Shown here one piece after another: positions 1-6,785 of a stretch of DNA of 12,523 nt. Positions within the stretch are counted from its first letter, which is position 1. Every line of letters begins with the position of its first letter. The stretch comes from Pseudomonadota bacterium (GTDB lineage Bacteria; Pseudomonadota; Gammaproteobacteria; Burkholderiales; Burkholderiaceae_D): contig JAEWEK010000325.1 in NCBI GenBank assembly GCA_023389425.1, positions 1-12,523 on the forward strand. Direction: 5' to 3'. The position numbers and the translations under genes are program-made. A model generated the notes under the pieces. The model searched no databases. It was given only the letters and a program-made list of their open reading frames with translations, and was not told where the DNA came from.

Positions 1-1
1 C

Positions 2-154
2 CGCACACAGGCGCTGCTTGCGTACCGCGACGAAGTCCATGCGCTGCTCGCGCAACTGCCCGACGTCACCCTGCGCTGGGTGCCGCGCCACCGCAACCAG
101 CAGGCGGACGCGCTGTCGCAACGGGCCTGCCTGCCGCACGAGGCGCTCGAATGA
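2..154 (+). CDS. RNase H-like protein, C-terminal fragment (5' end outside window)
   Basis: Only the last 50 residues are present, ending in TGA at 152-154. The tail contains WVPRHRNQQADALSQRA, which fits the C-terminal signature of the ribonuclease H fold (H-x-x-N-x-x-A-D-x-L). In that family the Asp of the A-D pair is the last catalytic acidic residue, which binds the metal used to cut the RNA strand of RNA:DNA hybrids. The fragment resembles the 'reverse transcriptase-like/RNase H-like' family found in many proteobacteria rather than classical RnhA, but with so little sequence the subfamily is uncertain. Its stop overlaps the start of the HD-domain gene as ATGA (151-154), so the two are probably co-transcribed and translationally coupled. 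Confidence 0.7.
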   Translation, partial: RTQALLAYRDEVHALLAQLPDVTLRWVPRHRNQQADALSQRACLPHEALE

Positions 155-813
155 GCGGCCACGATCCGGCCTCCTGGCAGCCGCGCCTTGCAGCCCTCGC
201 GGCCGGCGCGGCAGGCACCGACGGCGCCCACGACGCCAGCCACCTCGAACGCGTATGGCGCACGGCGCAGACCCTGCTGCTGCACCATCCGGAAGCAAAC
301 GCACTGGTGGTGATGGCCGCCTGCTACCTGCACGACCTGGTCAACCTGCCCAAGAACGACCCCGAACGCGCGCAGGCATCGCGCCGCTCGGCCCTGCTGG
401 CGCGCCACCAGCTGGCTTGGATGGGCTTTCCGGCCGAGCTGCTGGACGGCGTCGCCCACGCGATCGAGGCCCACAGTTACTCCGCCGCCATCCCGGCCGA
501 CACCATCGAGGCGAAGATCGTGCAGGATGCCGACCGCATCGACGCCCTCGGCGCCATCGGCCTGGCGCGCGTGTTCTACGTCGGCGGCCAGCTGGGACGC
601 CCGCTGGCCCACGGCGACGACCCGCTGGCGCTCGAGCGTCCGCTGGACGACCGTACTTACACGCTCGACCACTTCGCGGTCAAGCTGGCGGCCCTGCCGG
701 CCATGATGCAAACCGCCGCCGGACGCCGCGTGGCCGAGCGCCGCGTCGCCCTGCTGATGGAGTTCCGCGAGCGTTTCGCAAACGAGTGGCTGGGCCGGCC
801 GGGCGATGAGTAA
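151..813 (+). CDS. HD-domain phosphohydrolase (YedJ-like)
   Basis: This 220-residue soluble protein carries the complete HD-superfamily metal-binding set: H31, the H61-D62 doublet (YLHDLVN), H108 after a helix (AIEAHSYS) and D128 in QDADRIDALGAIG. That layout, including the D-A-D-R-I-D-A-L-G-A motif, is typical of the small YedJ-type HD hydrolases. These are metal-dependent phosphohydrolases or phosphodiesterases whose natural substrate is mostly unknown. No signal peptide or membrane segment is seen, so it should be cytoplasmic. The ATG at 151 overlaps the upstream stop codon and has GAGG about 10 bases upstream, inside the preceding gene. Length is normal for the family and all key residues are intact. 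The family assignment is firm; the substrate is not. Confidence 0.85.
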   Translation: MSGHDPASWQPRLAALAAGAAGTDGAHDASHLERVWRTAQTLLLHHPEANALVVMAACYLHDLVNLPKNDPERAQASRRSALLARHQLAWMGFPAELLDGVAHAIEAHSYSAAIPADTIEAKIVQDADRIDALGAIGLARVFYVGGQLGRPLAHGDDPLALERPLDDRTYTLDHFAVKLAALPAMMQTAAGRRVAERRVALLMEFRERFANEWLGRPGDE

Positions 814-849
814 ACAGGCTTGCGCCGGTGTTAAGATAGACGTTTGGGC

Positions 850-2103
850 ATGACTCACAAACAATTCATGACATCGACGGCCGACCACCCCAAACCCTCT
901 TCCGGCAACCTCAATTTCGTCCTGGTTTGCGTGTTCATCGACATGCTCGGCATCGGCCTGATCGTCCCGGTGCTGCCGGTGCTGGTCGGGCAATTCGTCA
1001 GCGGCCGCGAACAGCAGGCCCTGTGGTACGGGGTGATGGCGATGGTGTTCGGGCTGATGCAGTTCATCTTCATGCCGATGCTGGGCGCGATCAGCGACCG
1101 CGTGGGCCGCCGCCCGGTCCTGATGTATTCGATGACCGGCATGTGCATCAACTTCCTCGCGACCGCGTGGGCGCCGAACCTGGCCTGCCTGTTCATCGGG
1201 CGCGTCATCGGCGGCATGTCCTCGGCCAGCATGTCGGTGGCCTCGGCCTATGCCTCGGACATCTCGACCCACGAAAACCGCGCCAAGAGCTTCGGCAAGG
1301 TCGGCGCGGCATTCGGCCTGGGTTTCCTGTGCGGCCCGATGCTGGGCGGCCTGCTGGGCGACAGCAATATCCACCTGCCCTTCTACGCCGCCGCGGCGCT
1401 GTCGGCCGCCAACCTCGTGTATGGCTTCTTCTTCGTGCCGGAATCGCTGCCGCCGGGCGAGCGCAAGCCCTTCAGCCTGGCGCGCATCAATCCATTCGGC
1501 GCATTGATGCGGCTGGCGAAGCGGCACGACATCCGCGGCCTGGTCGTCGTGTTCACGCTGGTCGCCTTCGCCCAGATGATGCTGCAGTCGACCTGGGTGC
1601 TGTACACCACCTTCCGTTTCGACTGGACGCCGCGCGACAATGGCATCGCCATGTTCTGCGTCGGCCTGGCGTCGGTGGTGGTGCAGGCGGGCCTGCTGGC
1701 GGTGCTGATGCGCCGCTTCGGCGAGACCAGGCTGTCGATGCTCGGCCTGGCCTCGGGCGCGCTGGCCTACTTCCTGTACGGGCTGGCCACGCAAGGCTGG
1801 ATCATGTACGCGGTCATCCTGTGCAACCTGCTCGCGTTCGCGGCAGGCCCCGCGCTGCAGGGGATCATCTCGAAGACCACCGCCGCCAGCGAACAGGGTG
1901 AGCTGATGGGCTCACTGCAGTCGATCAGCAGCCTGGGCGTGATCCTGATGCCGCTGGTCGGCACCGCCATCCTCGGCGCGGTCAGCCACCTGCCGTCGCA
2001 AGACTGGCGCGTCGGCAGCTCCTTCTACCTGTGTGCGCTGATGCAGGTGCTGGCCATCCTGGTCGCGCGCCGCTATTTCGCCGCCCACGAGAAAAAGGCC
2101 TGA
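850..2103 (+). CDS. MFS efflux transporter, TCR/Tet-like
   Basis: This 417-residue protein is hydrophobic along most of its length, consistent with 12 membrane helices of a drug:H+ antiporter in the inner membrane. The first helix reads FIDMLGIGLIVPVLPVL, close to the start of tetracycline-efflux proteins. Motif A lies in the loop between helices 2 and 3 (G79-A-I-S-D83-R84-V-G-R-R88). The antiporter motif C is in helix 5 (G158-x3-G162-P163-x2-G166-G167). Family membership suggests proton-driven export of small molecules, but the drug cannot be predicted and tetracycline resistance is not implied. ATG 850 is preferred; a TTG at 844 and an ATG at 868 are in frame, and no start has a strong ribosome site (a weak AAGATAGA lies upstream of 850). 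The gene is 36 bases after the HD gene on the same strand and may share its transcript. Confidence 0.85.
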   Translation: MTHKQFMTSTADHPKPSSGNLNFVLVCVFIDMLGIGLIVPVLPVLVGQFVSGREQQALWYGVMAMVFGLMQFIFMPMLGAISDRVGRRPVLMYSMTGMCINFLATAWAPNLACLFIGRVIGGMSSASMSVASAYASDISTHENRAKSFGKVGAAFGLGFLCGPMLGGLLGDSNIHLPFYAAAALSAANLVYGFFFVPESLPPGERKPFSLARINPFGALMRLAKRHDIRGLVVVFTLVAFAQMMLQSTWVLYTTFRFDWTPRDNGIAMFCVGLASVVVQAGLLAVLMRRFGETRLSMLGLASGALAYFLYGLATQGWIMYAVILCNLLAFAAGPALQGIISKTTAASEQGELMGSLQSISSLGVILMPLVGTAILGAVSHLPSQDWRVGSSFYLCALMQVLAILVARRYFAAHEKKA

Positions 2104-2107
2104 GGTC

Positions 2108-2128
2108 CCCGGCCAGGCAATGGCCGGG
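2108..2128. terminator. Hairpin between convergent MFS and TonB receptor genes
   Basis: CCCGGCCA at 2108-2115 and TGGCCGGG at 2121-2128 form a perfect 8-bp GC-rich stem with a 5-base loop. It lies in the 41-base gap between the MFS stop and the receptor stop. Neither strand has a clear U-run after the stem, so this is only a possible weak or bidirectional terminator, or a 3'-end stabilising structure. Confidence 0.4.
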
Positions 2129-2144
2129 AAGCTCCGGGGCTGGC

Positions 2145-4331
2145 TCAGAACTTCATTTCCATGGTCGCGCGGACGATCATCCTGCCGGGCGTGACCGAAG
2201 TGCGCGTCACCGAGCCGCCCTGGTCGAAATAGCTGCCCGAATTGATGTAATCCTGGCGCAGCACATTCGTGAACGCGATGCGCAGCTGGTTCTTCGGATC
2301 GAACTTCCACAGCGCGTACATATCGACGTCGCGGCGCACGCTCTGGTAAGCCAGCTGGTTGGCCGAGATCCGCACCTGGCCGCCGTTCTTGAAGGCGTAG
2401 CTGGCGCCCGTGGTCAGCTGGCCGATCTTGTAGTCGACGCCGAAGGTCGCCGACACCGGCGTCTGCTGGTCGAGACGGTTGTTCGGGCCCGGCACGGAAT
2501 CGACGGTAGACCAGTTGCGGCTCAGGCTTGCGCGCAGGTCGAGCGCGGGCGCTTCCGCCCACAGCGACTTGAGCGGGAACTTGGTCTCGAGTTCGAGGCC
2601 GTAGGTGCGCGCATTGCCGAAGTTGGACGGCAGGCCCACCCAGCGGCCGTCGCGGAACAGCGTCAGCTGGCGCGTGAAGTCCGTGATCTGGCGCGAGGAC
2701 GCGCTGATCGAGGCCATGCCGCCGCCTTCCCAGAAGTGTTCGTAGGCCATGTCGATGCCGCGCGCCAGTTCCGGCTTCAGGCCAGGATTGCCCATGAAGT
2801 CGGGCTCGGTCGAGCTGTTGTTCAGCGACAGGAAGCGGTGCGGGATCAGGCTTTGCACGTCCGGCGACTTGTAGGTGCGGGTCAGCGCGAAACGCACCTG
2901 GTCGGCCTTGGTGCCGGGCAGCTTGTACATGGTCTGCATCAGCGGGCTCCATACCGAGGAGCGCGTGTGCGCCGTGTCGAAGGTATTGCCCTCGATGCGG
3001 GTGAAGATGCCCTCCCAGCGCATGCCGAGGTAGACCGACCAGCGCGGCGTGACGTTCCACTCGTCCTGGGCGAAGCCGGCGAAGCGCAGCACGCGGCCCT
3101 TGTAATGCTCGTCCGAGAGATAGGCCGGCTGGCCCGCGATCGAGGCGTCGCGCTGCAGGCGGGCGTCGCTGCGGTTGTTGTAGCCGAAGTCCCAGCCCAC
3201 CGCTAGCGCATGGTTGTCGAACAGCGGATTGGTGTACTTGCCGGTCGAGGTGAAGCCGCGGTCGGTACCCTTCGAATCGATCTTGCTGTCCAGCGTCTGC
3301 GTGCCGCCGTTATAAGCCATGCGTCGTGTGACGTTGCCCAGGCCGCCCAGCACGCCGCCGATCTTCAGGTCCAGCTTCGAACCGGATTCCAGCTTGTGGG
3401 TCCAGTTCAGGTCCGTGCGGAAGAACTGGTTATCGTTGGTCATCGGCAGCCAGGTGTGCGGATAGATGGCCGGTGTGCCGTACAGCGTGGTGATGTCGCT
3501 GTTGCCATGCATCCGGAAGCGGTTCACGTTCAGGAAGGTCTGCCAGGTCACCATATCGCCGCCGTCCAGGTTCCAGTTGAAACGCGGGCTGATGTTGAGG
3601 GCGTCGAAACGCGCCTTCGTAAACGAGGCGGTCTCGCGCAACAGCACGCTCTTGCCGGACGGGTCGTAGCCCTGCTCCACCGCCGGCGAGTCGCGTCCGG
3701 TTTCCTGGTGAATGCCGTTGGCGGCCAGTGACCAGGACAGCTTGCCGGCGCGGTCGGACAGCTGCAGGTTGGCGGTCGGGTTGCTGTAGTCAGGGCCGTG
3801 GCCATAGCCCAGCTTCAGCTCGCGCTGGCCGGTCTGGATCGCCTTCTTCAGCACGATGTTGATGGTGCCGGCGATCGACTGGGTCGAGAATTCGGCGGTG
3901 GCCGCACGCAGCACTTCGATGCGCTCGATGACGTCAGGCGCCAGCGAATCGATGGAGAAGCCGGCCGGCGCGCGCTCGCCGTTGATCAGGATCTGCGTGT
4001 AGCCGCTGCCCAGGCCGCGCATGCGGATTTCGCTGCCGCGGCCACCGGCGCCGCTCACCGTCACGCCTGGCACGCGCTTGAGCACGTCGAGCACGTTGTT
4101 GTCGCCGTATTTCACGATCTCGTCGTGGTTGACGACGATCTTGCTGGCGGTGTCGTCGCGCCGCGGATCATAGGCGTCGGCCGATCCCCGGACCTCGATC
4201 TTCTGCATCTGGCCTTCCGCCGGTGCGGCTTTCGTGCCCGTGCCTTGCGCTTCCTGCGCATGGGCGGACACCGCCATCGCAACGGCGGCGGCAATGATCG
4301 TGAGGCGGAATGTCTTGGTGTTGTGGTGCAT
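2145..4331 (-). CDS. TonB-dependent outer-membrane receptor (downstream paralogue)
   Basis: This 728-residue protein imports a ligand across the outer membrane using energy from TonB-ExbB-ExbD. Residues 1-25 form a signal peptide with likely cleavage at AHA|QE. A TonB-box-like strand (QKIEVRGS) lies near residues 43-50. The plug domain spans about 62-165, with LDVLKRVPGV, RGLGSGYTQILINGERA and IERIEVLRAATAEFSTQSIAGTINIVLKK. A 22-strand-type barrel follows and ends in an aromatic Phe (MEMKF), the usual outer-membrane assembly signal. There is no N-terminal STN signalling domain, so no direct sigma/anti-sigma signalling is expected. The start has only a weak ribosome site (GAGTTGA), but the signal peptide fixes it. 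The gene follows its paralogue by 119 bases on the same strand. The substrate is unknown: no siderophore, cobalamin or sugar genes are adjacent. Confidence 0.92.
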   Translation of the reverse strand: MHHNTKTFRLTIIAAAVAMAVSAHAQEAQGTGTKAAPAEGQMQKIEVRGSADAYDPRRDDTASKIVVNHDEIVKYGDNNVLDVLKRVPGVTVSGAGGRGSEIRMRGLGSGYTQILINGERAPAGFSIDSLAPDVIERIEVLRAATAEFSTQSIAGTINIVLKKAIQTGQRELKLGYGHGPDYSNPTANLQLSDRAGKLSWSLAANGIHQETGRDSPAVEQGYDPSGKSVLLRETASFTKARFDALNISPRFNWNLDGGDMVTWQTFLNVNRFRMHGNSDITTLYGTPAIYPHTWLPMTNDNQFFRTDLNWTHKLESGSKLDLKIGGVLGGLGNVTRRMAYNGGTQTLDSKIDSKGTDRGFTSTGKYTNPLFDNHALAVGWDFGYNNRSDARLQRDASIAGQPAYLSDEHYKGRVLRFAGFAQDEWNVTPRWSVYLGMRWEGIFTRIEGNTFDTAHTRSSVWSPLMQTMYKLPGTKADQVRFALTRTYKSPDVQSLIPHRFLSLNNSSTEPDFMGNPGLKPELARGIDMAYEHFWEGGGMASISASSRQITDFTRQLTLFRDGRWVGLPSNFGNARTYGLELETKFPLKSLWAEAPALDLRASLSRNWSTVDSVPGPNNRLDQQTPVSATFGVDYKIGQLTTGASYAFKNGGQVRISANQLAYQSVRRDVDMYALWKFDPKNQLRIAFTNVLRQDYINSGSYFDQGGSVTRTSVTPGRMIVRATMEMKF

Positions 4332-4410
4332 GACTCAACTCTATTTTTTTTGAAAGGCGCTATTCTCGTGGAATTCACGCCGCTTGGATTGCTCCTGCGG
4401 AACTATTTTT

Positions 4411-4445
4411 GATATGCATGCAACGCGTGGGTATGCATGCATATC
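4411..4445. promoter_or_regulatory. 12-bp perfect inverted repeat (ATGCATGC dyad) between the receptor genes
   Basis: GATATGCATGCA (4411-4422) and TGCATGCATATC (4434-4445) are exact reverse complements separated by 11 bases. The right arm lies largely within a second palindrome, TATGCATGCATA (4432-4443). The element begins 5 bases beyond the stop of the upstream receptor gene and lies about 80-115 bases before the start of the downstream one. Its AT-rich arms contrast with the GC-rich surroundings. On the receptor strand the dyad is followed by AAAAATAG, not a U-run, so it does not look like a terminator. A two-site operator for a dimeric regulator is the best reading, with an RNA hairpin as an alternative. 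I do not recognise the motif. The rest of the 4332-4450 gap holds an A-rich stretch before the start and no clear promoter boxes. Confidence 0.6.
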
Positions 4446-4450
4446 CCTCC

Positions 4451-6652
4451 TCACAGTTTCATTTCCAGGGTCAGCCGCGCGACCATATAGCCCGGGTAGA
4501 CGGTGCTGCGCGTCATCAGGCCGGACGCGGTGCTGTAGCTGGACATGTTCAGGCCGTCCTGCCCGAGCACGTTCGACAGCGCAAGCCTGGCCTGGTATTT
4601 CGGATCGAACTTCCACAGCGCGTACAAGTCGAGGTCGCGGCGCACGTTCTGGTAGGCCGACTGACTGGCCGAGATGCGCACCGGGCCGCCCGCGCGGAAG
4701 GCGAAGCTGCCGCCGTAGGTGAAGGCGCCTGCCTTGTAATCGGCGCCCAGCGTGGCCGACAAGGGCGTCTGCTGGTCGAGGCGGTTGTTCGGCCCCGGCA
4801 CCGACGGCACGCGCGACCAGTTGCGGCTGACGCTCGCGCGCAGGTCGACCGGCGGCGCTTCCGCAAACAGCGTCTTCAGCGGGACCCTGGCTTCGGTCTC
4901 GAGGCTGTTGGTCAGCGCCCGGCCTTCGTTGGACGGCAGCTGCACCCAGCGGCCATCCTGGAATACCACCAGGTTGCGCGTGAAGTCCCGGATGGCGCGG
5001 CGCGACAGCGCCACCGACAGCATGCCGCCCTCGCCGAAGTAGTGTTCGTAGGCCGCGTCGAAGCCGAGCGCGAGTTCGGGCTTGAGCTTCGGGTTGCCGA
5101 TGAAGTCGGGCTCGGTCGGGCTGTTGTTGACCGAGACGAAGCGGCGCGGCGGAAGGCTCAGCAGGTCGGGCGCCTTGTAGGTGCGGGTCACGGCGAAGCG
5201 AACCTGGTCGGCCTTGGTGCCGGGCAGCTTGTACAGGGTCTGCAGCAAGGGGCTGAGCACCGAGGAATTGCTGCGGGCGGTGGCGAAGTCGTTCCCCGAT
5301 GTCTGGATGCGGATACCTTCCCAGCGCAGGCCGAAGTACAGCGACCAGCGCGGCGTGATGTTCCACTCGTCCTGGGCATAGGCTGCCACGCGCGAGGAAC
5401 GGGCCTGGAAGCGCTGGTCGAGGAAGTAGGCCGGACTGCCGCCGACCGCGGCATCGTTCTGCTCGCGGCTCTCGAAATGGCGGTTGTAGCCGGCGTCCCA
5501 TCCGAGCGCGAGCGAATGGCCTTCGAGCAGCGGGTTGGTATATTTTCCGGTGCTGGTCAGGCCGAAGTCGTGGCCGCGGCTTTCCGTCGCGCTGTCGAGC
5601 ACCTGGGCCGCGCCACGGTATGCTGTCCGGTCCTGGATATTGCTGGCGGCGATACCCACGCCGCCAATTTTCATGTCCAGCTTCGAACCGCCGTCGAATT
5701 TGTGCACCCAGTTGAGCTCCGAACGCAGCATGCCGAATTTGCTGGAAGGCCGCATTTCCTGCGATGGATACGGCGGCGCAGCACCCAGCTCGGTGCTCGT
5801 GCGCGCGTAGTTATCGCCCCGGAAGCGGTTCGCGTTCAGGAAGCTTTGCCAGGTCAGCGTGTCACCGCCGTCCAGGTTCCAGTTCACGCGCGGAGAAGCG
5901 GTCAGGACCGCCGCGTGGCTGGTGCCGAAGGCGTCGTTGTAGCTGCGCAGGACCGGCGCACCCTGGAGGTCGTAGTCGATTTCGCGCGCCGGCGCCAGGC
6001 GCTCGGCATGCTGGTAGATGAAGTTCACCGGCAGCGACCACGACATCTTGTCGGCGCGGTCAGACAGCATCAGGTTCACGATCGGGTTCGAGAAGCCCGG
6101 CCCTTTCGCCATGCCCACCTTGAGCTCGCGCTGGCCGGCCTTGGCGGTCTTCTTCAGCACGATGTTGATGGTGCCGGCCACCGACTGGGTCGAGAATTCC
6201 GCCGTGGCGGCGCGCAGCACCTCGATCCGTTCGATGACGTCGGGCGAGAGCGAATCGATGGTGAAGCCGGCCGGCGCTCGCTCGCCGTTGATGAGGATCT
6301 GCGTGTAGCCGCTGCCCAGGCCGCGCATGCGCACTTCGCCGCCGCGGCCATTGGCGCCGGTGACGGTCACGCCGGGCACGCGCTTGAGCACATCGAGCAC
6401 GCTGGTGTCGCCGTACTTGACGATCTCCTCGCGCGTGACGACGATTTTGGAGGCGGTGTCGTCGCGCCGCGGATCGTAGGCATCGGCGCTGCCGCGCACC
6501 TCCACTTTCTGCATGGGCGCGGTCTCGGTGCTGGTGGCATTCGGGGTTTGCTGCGCATGCGCGAGGCCGGCCGCCGCGAGCGCCGTGACGAGCACGGTCA
6601 GCCGCAGCCGCCCTGGATATGCATGCGCCGCGGTCAACCTGGTGTCGATCAC
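4451..6652 (-). CDS. TonB-dependent outer-membrane receptor (upstream paralogue, GTG start)
   Basis: This 733-residue receptor is of the same type as its downstream neighbour. The signal peptide covers about residues 1-33 (RLRLTVLVTALAAAGLAHA|QQ) with a longer than usual n-region. Then come a TonB-box-like QKVEVRGS, a plug at about 70-170 (VLDVLKRVPGVTV, RGLGSGYTQILINGERA, IERIEVLRAATAEFSTQSVAG) and a barrel ending EMKL. The start is GTG at 6652, chosen because a strong GAAGGA lies 6 bases upstream and no Met codon follows until about residue 47, past the signal peptide. The plug differs from the neighbour's at only about 13 of 120 positions, whereas the barrel is visibly more divergent, especially about residues 190-300. 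This indicates duplication followed by ligand-side divergence. No STN domain and no Fur-like box were seen. The substrate is unknown. Confidence 0.92.
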   Translation of the reverse strand: MIDTRLTAAHAYPGRLRLTVLVTALAAAGLAHAQQTPNATSTETAPMQKVEVRGSADAYDPRRDDTASKIVVTREEIVKYGDTSVLDVLKRVPGVTVTGANGRGGEVRMRGLGSGYTQILINGERAPAGFTIDSLSPDVIERIEVLRAATAEFSTQSVAGTINIVLKKTAKAGQRELKVGMAKGPGFSNPIVNLMLSDRADKMSWSLPVNFIYQHAERLAPAREIDYDLQGAPVLRSYNDAFGTSHAAVLTASPRVNWNLDGGDTLTWQSFLNANRFRGDNYARTSTELGAAPPYPSQEMRPSSKFGMLRSELNWVHKFDGGSKLDMKIGGVGIAASNIQDRTAYRGAAQVLDSATESRGHDFGLTSTGKYTNPLLEGHSLALGWDAGYNRHFESREQNDAAVGGSPAYFLDQRFQARSSRVAAYAQDEWNITPRWSLYFGLRWEGIRIQTSGNDFATARSNSSVLSPLLQTLYKLPGTKADQVRFAVTRTYKAPDLLSLPPRRFVSVNNSPTEPDFIGNPKLKPELALGFDAAYEHYFGEGGMLSVALSRRAIRDFTRNLVVFQDGRWVQLPSNEGRALTNSLETEARVPLKTLFAEAPPVDLRASVSRNWSRVPSVPGPNNRLDQQTPLSATLGADYKAGAFTYGGSFAFRAGGPVRISASQSAYQNVRRDLDLYALWKFDPKYQARLALSNVLGQDGLNMSSYSTASGLMTRSTVYPGYMVARLTLEMKL
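6616..6626. promoter_or_regulatory. GATATGCATGC motif inside the receptor 5' coding region
   Basis: GATATGCATGC matches the first 11 bases of the left arm of the inter-receptor inverted repeat. It lies about 27-37 bases inside the upstream receptor gene, in the n-region of the signal peptide (codons for A-H-A-Y). It could be a downstream operator half-site. Chance or codon constraint cannot be excluded. Confidence 0.35.
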
Positions 6653-6658
6653 GGTTTA

Positions 6659-6664
6659 TCCTTC
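6659..6664 (-). promoter_or_regulatory. Ribosome binding site deciding the GTG start of the upstream receptor
   Basis: On the minus strand GAAGGA stands 6 bases before GTG 6652. It is the only strong Shine-Dalgarno sequence near the 5' end of this reading frame. Confidence 0.75.
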
Positions 6665-6682
6665 AGGTAGCGGTTACAGGAA

Positions 6683-6690
6683 TATGCATA
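6683..6690. promoter_or_regulatory. TATGCATA palindrome upstream of the receptor gene, possible -10/operator overlap
   Basis: TATGCATA is an 8-bp palindrome 31-38 bases before the receptor GTG. Read on the minus strand, TATGCA could serve as a weak -10 element with TTTTCG 17 bases upstream. It shares the ATGCAT core of the dyad at 4411-4445. The promoter role is tentative. Confidence 0.3.
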
Positions 6691-6743
6691 ACAGGGCTGG
6701 CAGCTTTCGAAAAACGGCATTCCGCATCGGTACAGCAGCCCGT

Positions 6744-6749
6744 TATAAT
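6744..6749 (+). promoter_or_regulatory. Consensus -10 element for psd
   Basis: A perfect TATAAT lies 36 bases before the psd start, predicting transcription from about 6756 and a leader of about 30 bases. No good -35 hexamer is seen at 16-18 bases spacing (the region reads ATTCCGCATC), so recognition probably rests on the strong -10. Confidence 0.6.
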
Positions 6750-6785
6750 CCCTATTCTTGTTAAGTCGCCAAAAGGTTCCCGACC

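Noticed and set aside
2031..4412. Several long + strand frames (2031-3206, 3210-3731, 3798-4412) opposite the downstream receptor gene
   Set aside because: Antisense shadows of the receptor gene, with compositionally biased translations and no ribosome sites or family motifs.
4411..4445. Inverted repeat as a rho-independent terminator for the upstream receptor gene
   Set aside because: The stem is AT-rich with an 11-base loop and, in the direction of transcription, is followed by AAAAATAG rather than U residues.
1912..5501. Two similar out-of-frame minus-strand frames of about 380 codons (1912-3060, 4341-5501) that resemble each other
   Set aside because: Their similarity simply follows from the paralogous receptor genes they overlap in another frame. 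It is not evidence for a second conserved protein.
4409..6670. A 753-codon open frame on the + strand covering the whole upstream TonB receptor gene
   Set aside because: It mirrors a well-supported receptor on the opposite strand. Long stop-free antisense frames are a known by-product of GC-rich codon use. The translation is low-complexity Arg/Gly/Val/His-rich without recognisable domains.
6653..6785. Fur box upstream of the receptor genes
   Set aside because: No sequence resembling the GATAAT-type repeated hexamers of a Fur site was seen here or in 4332-4450.
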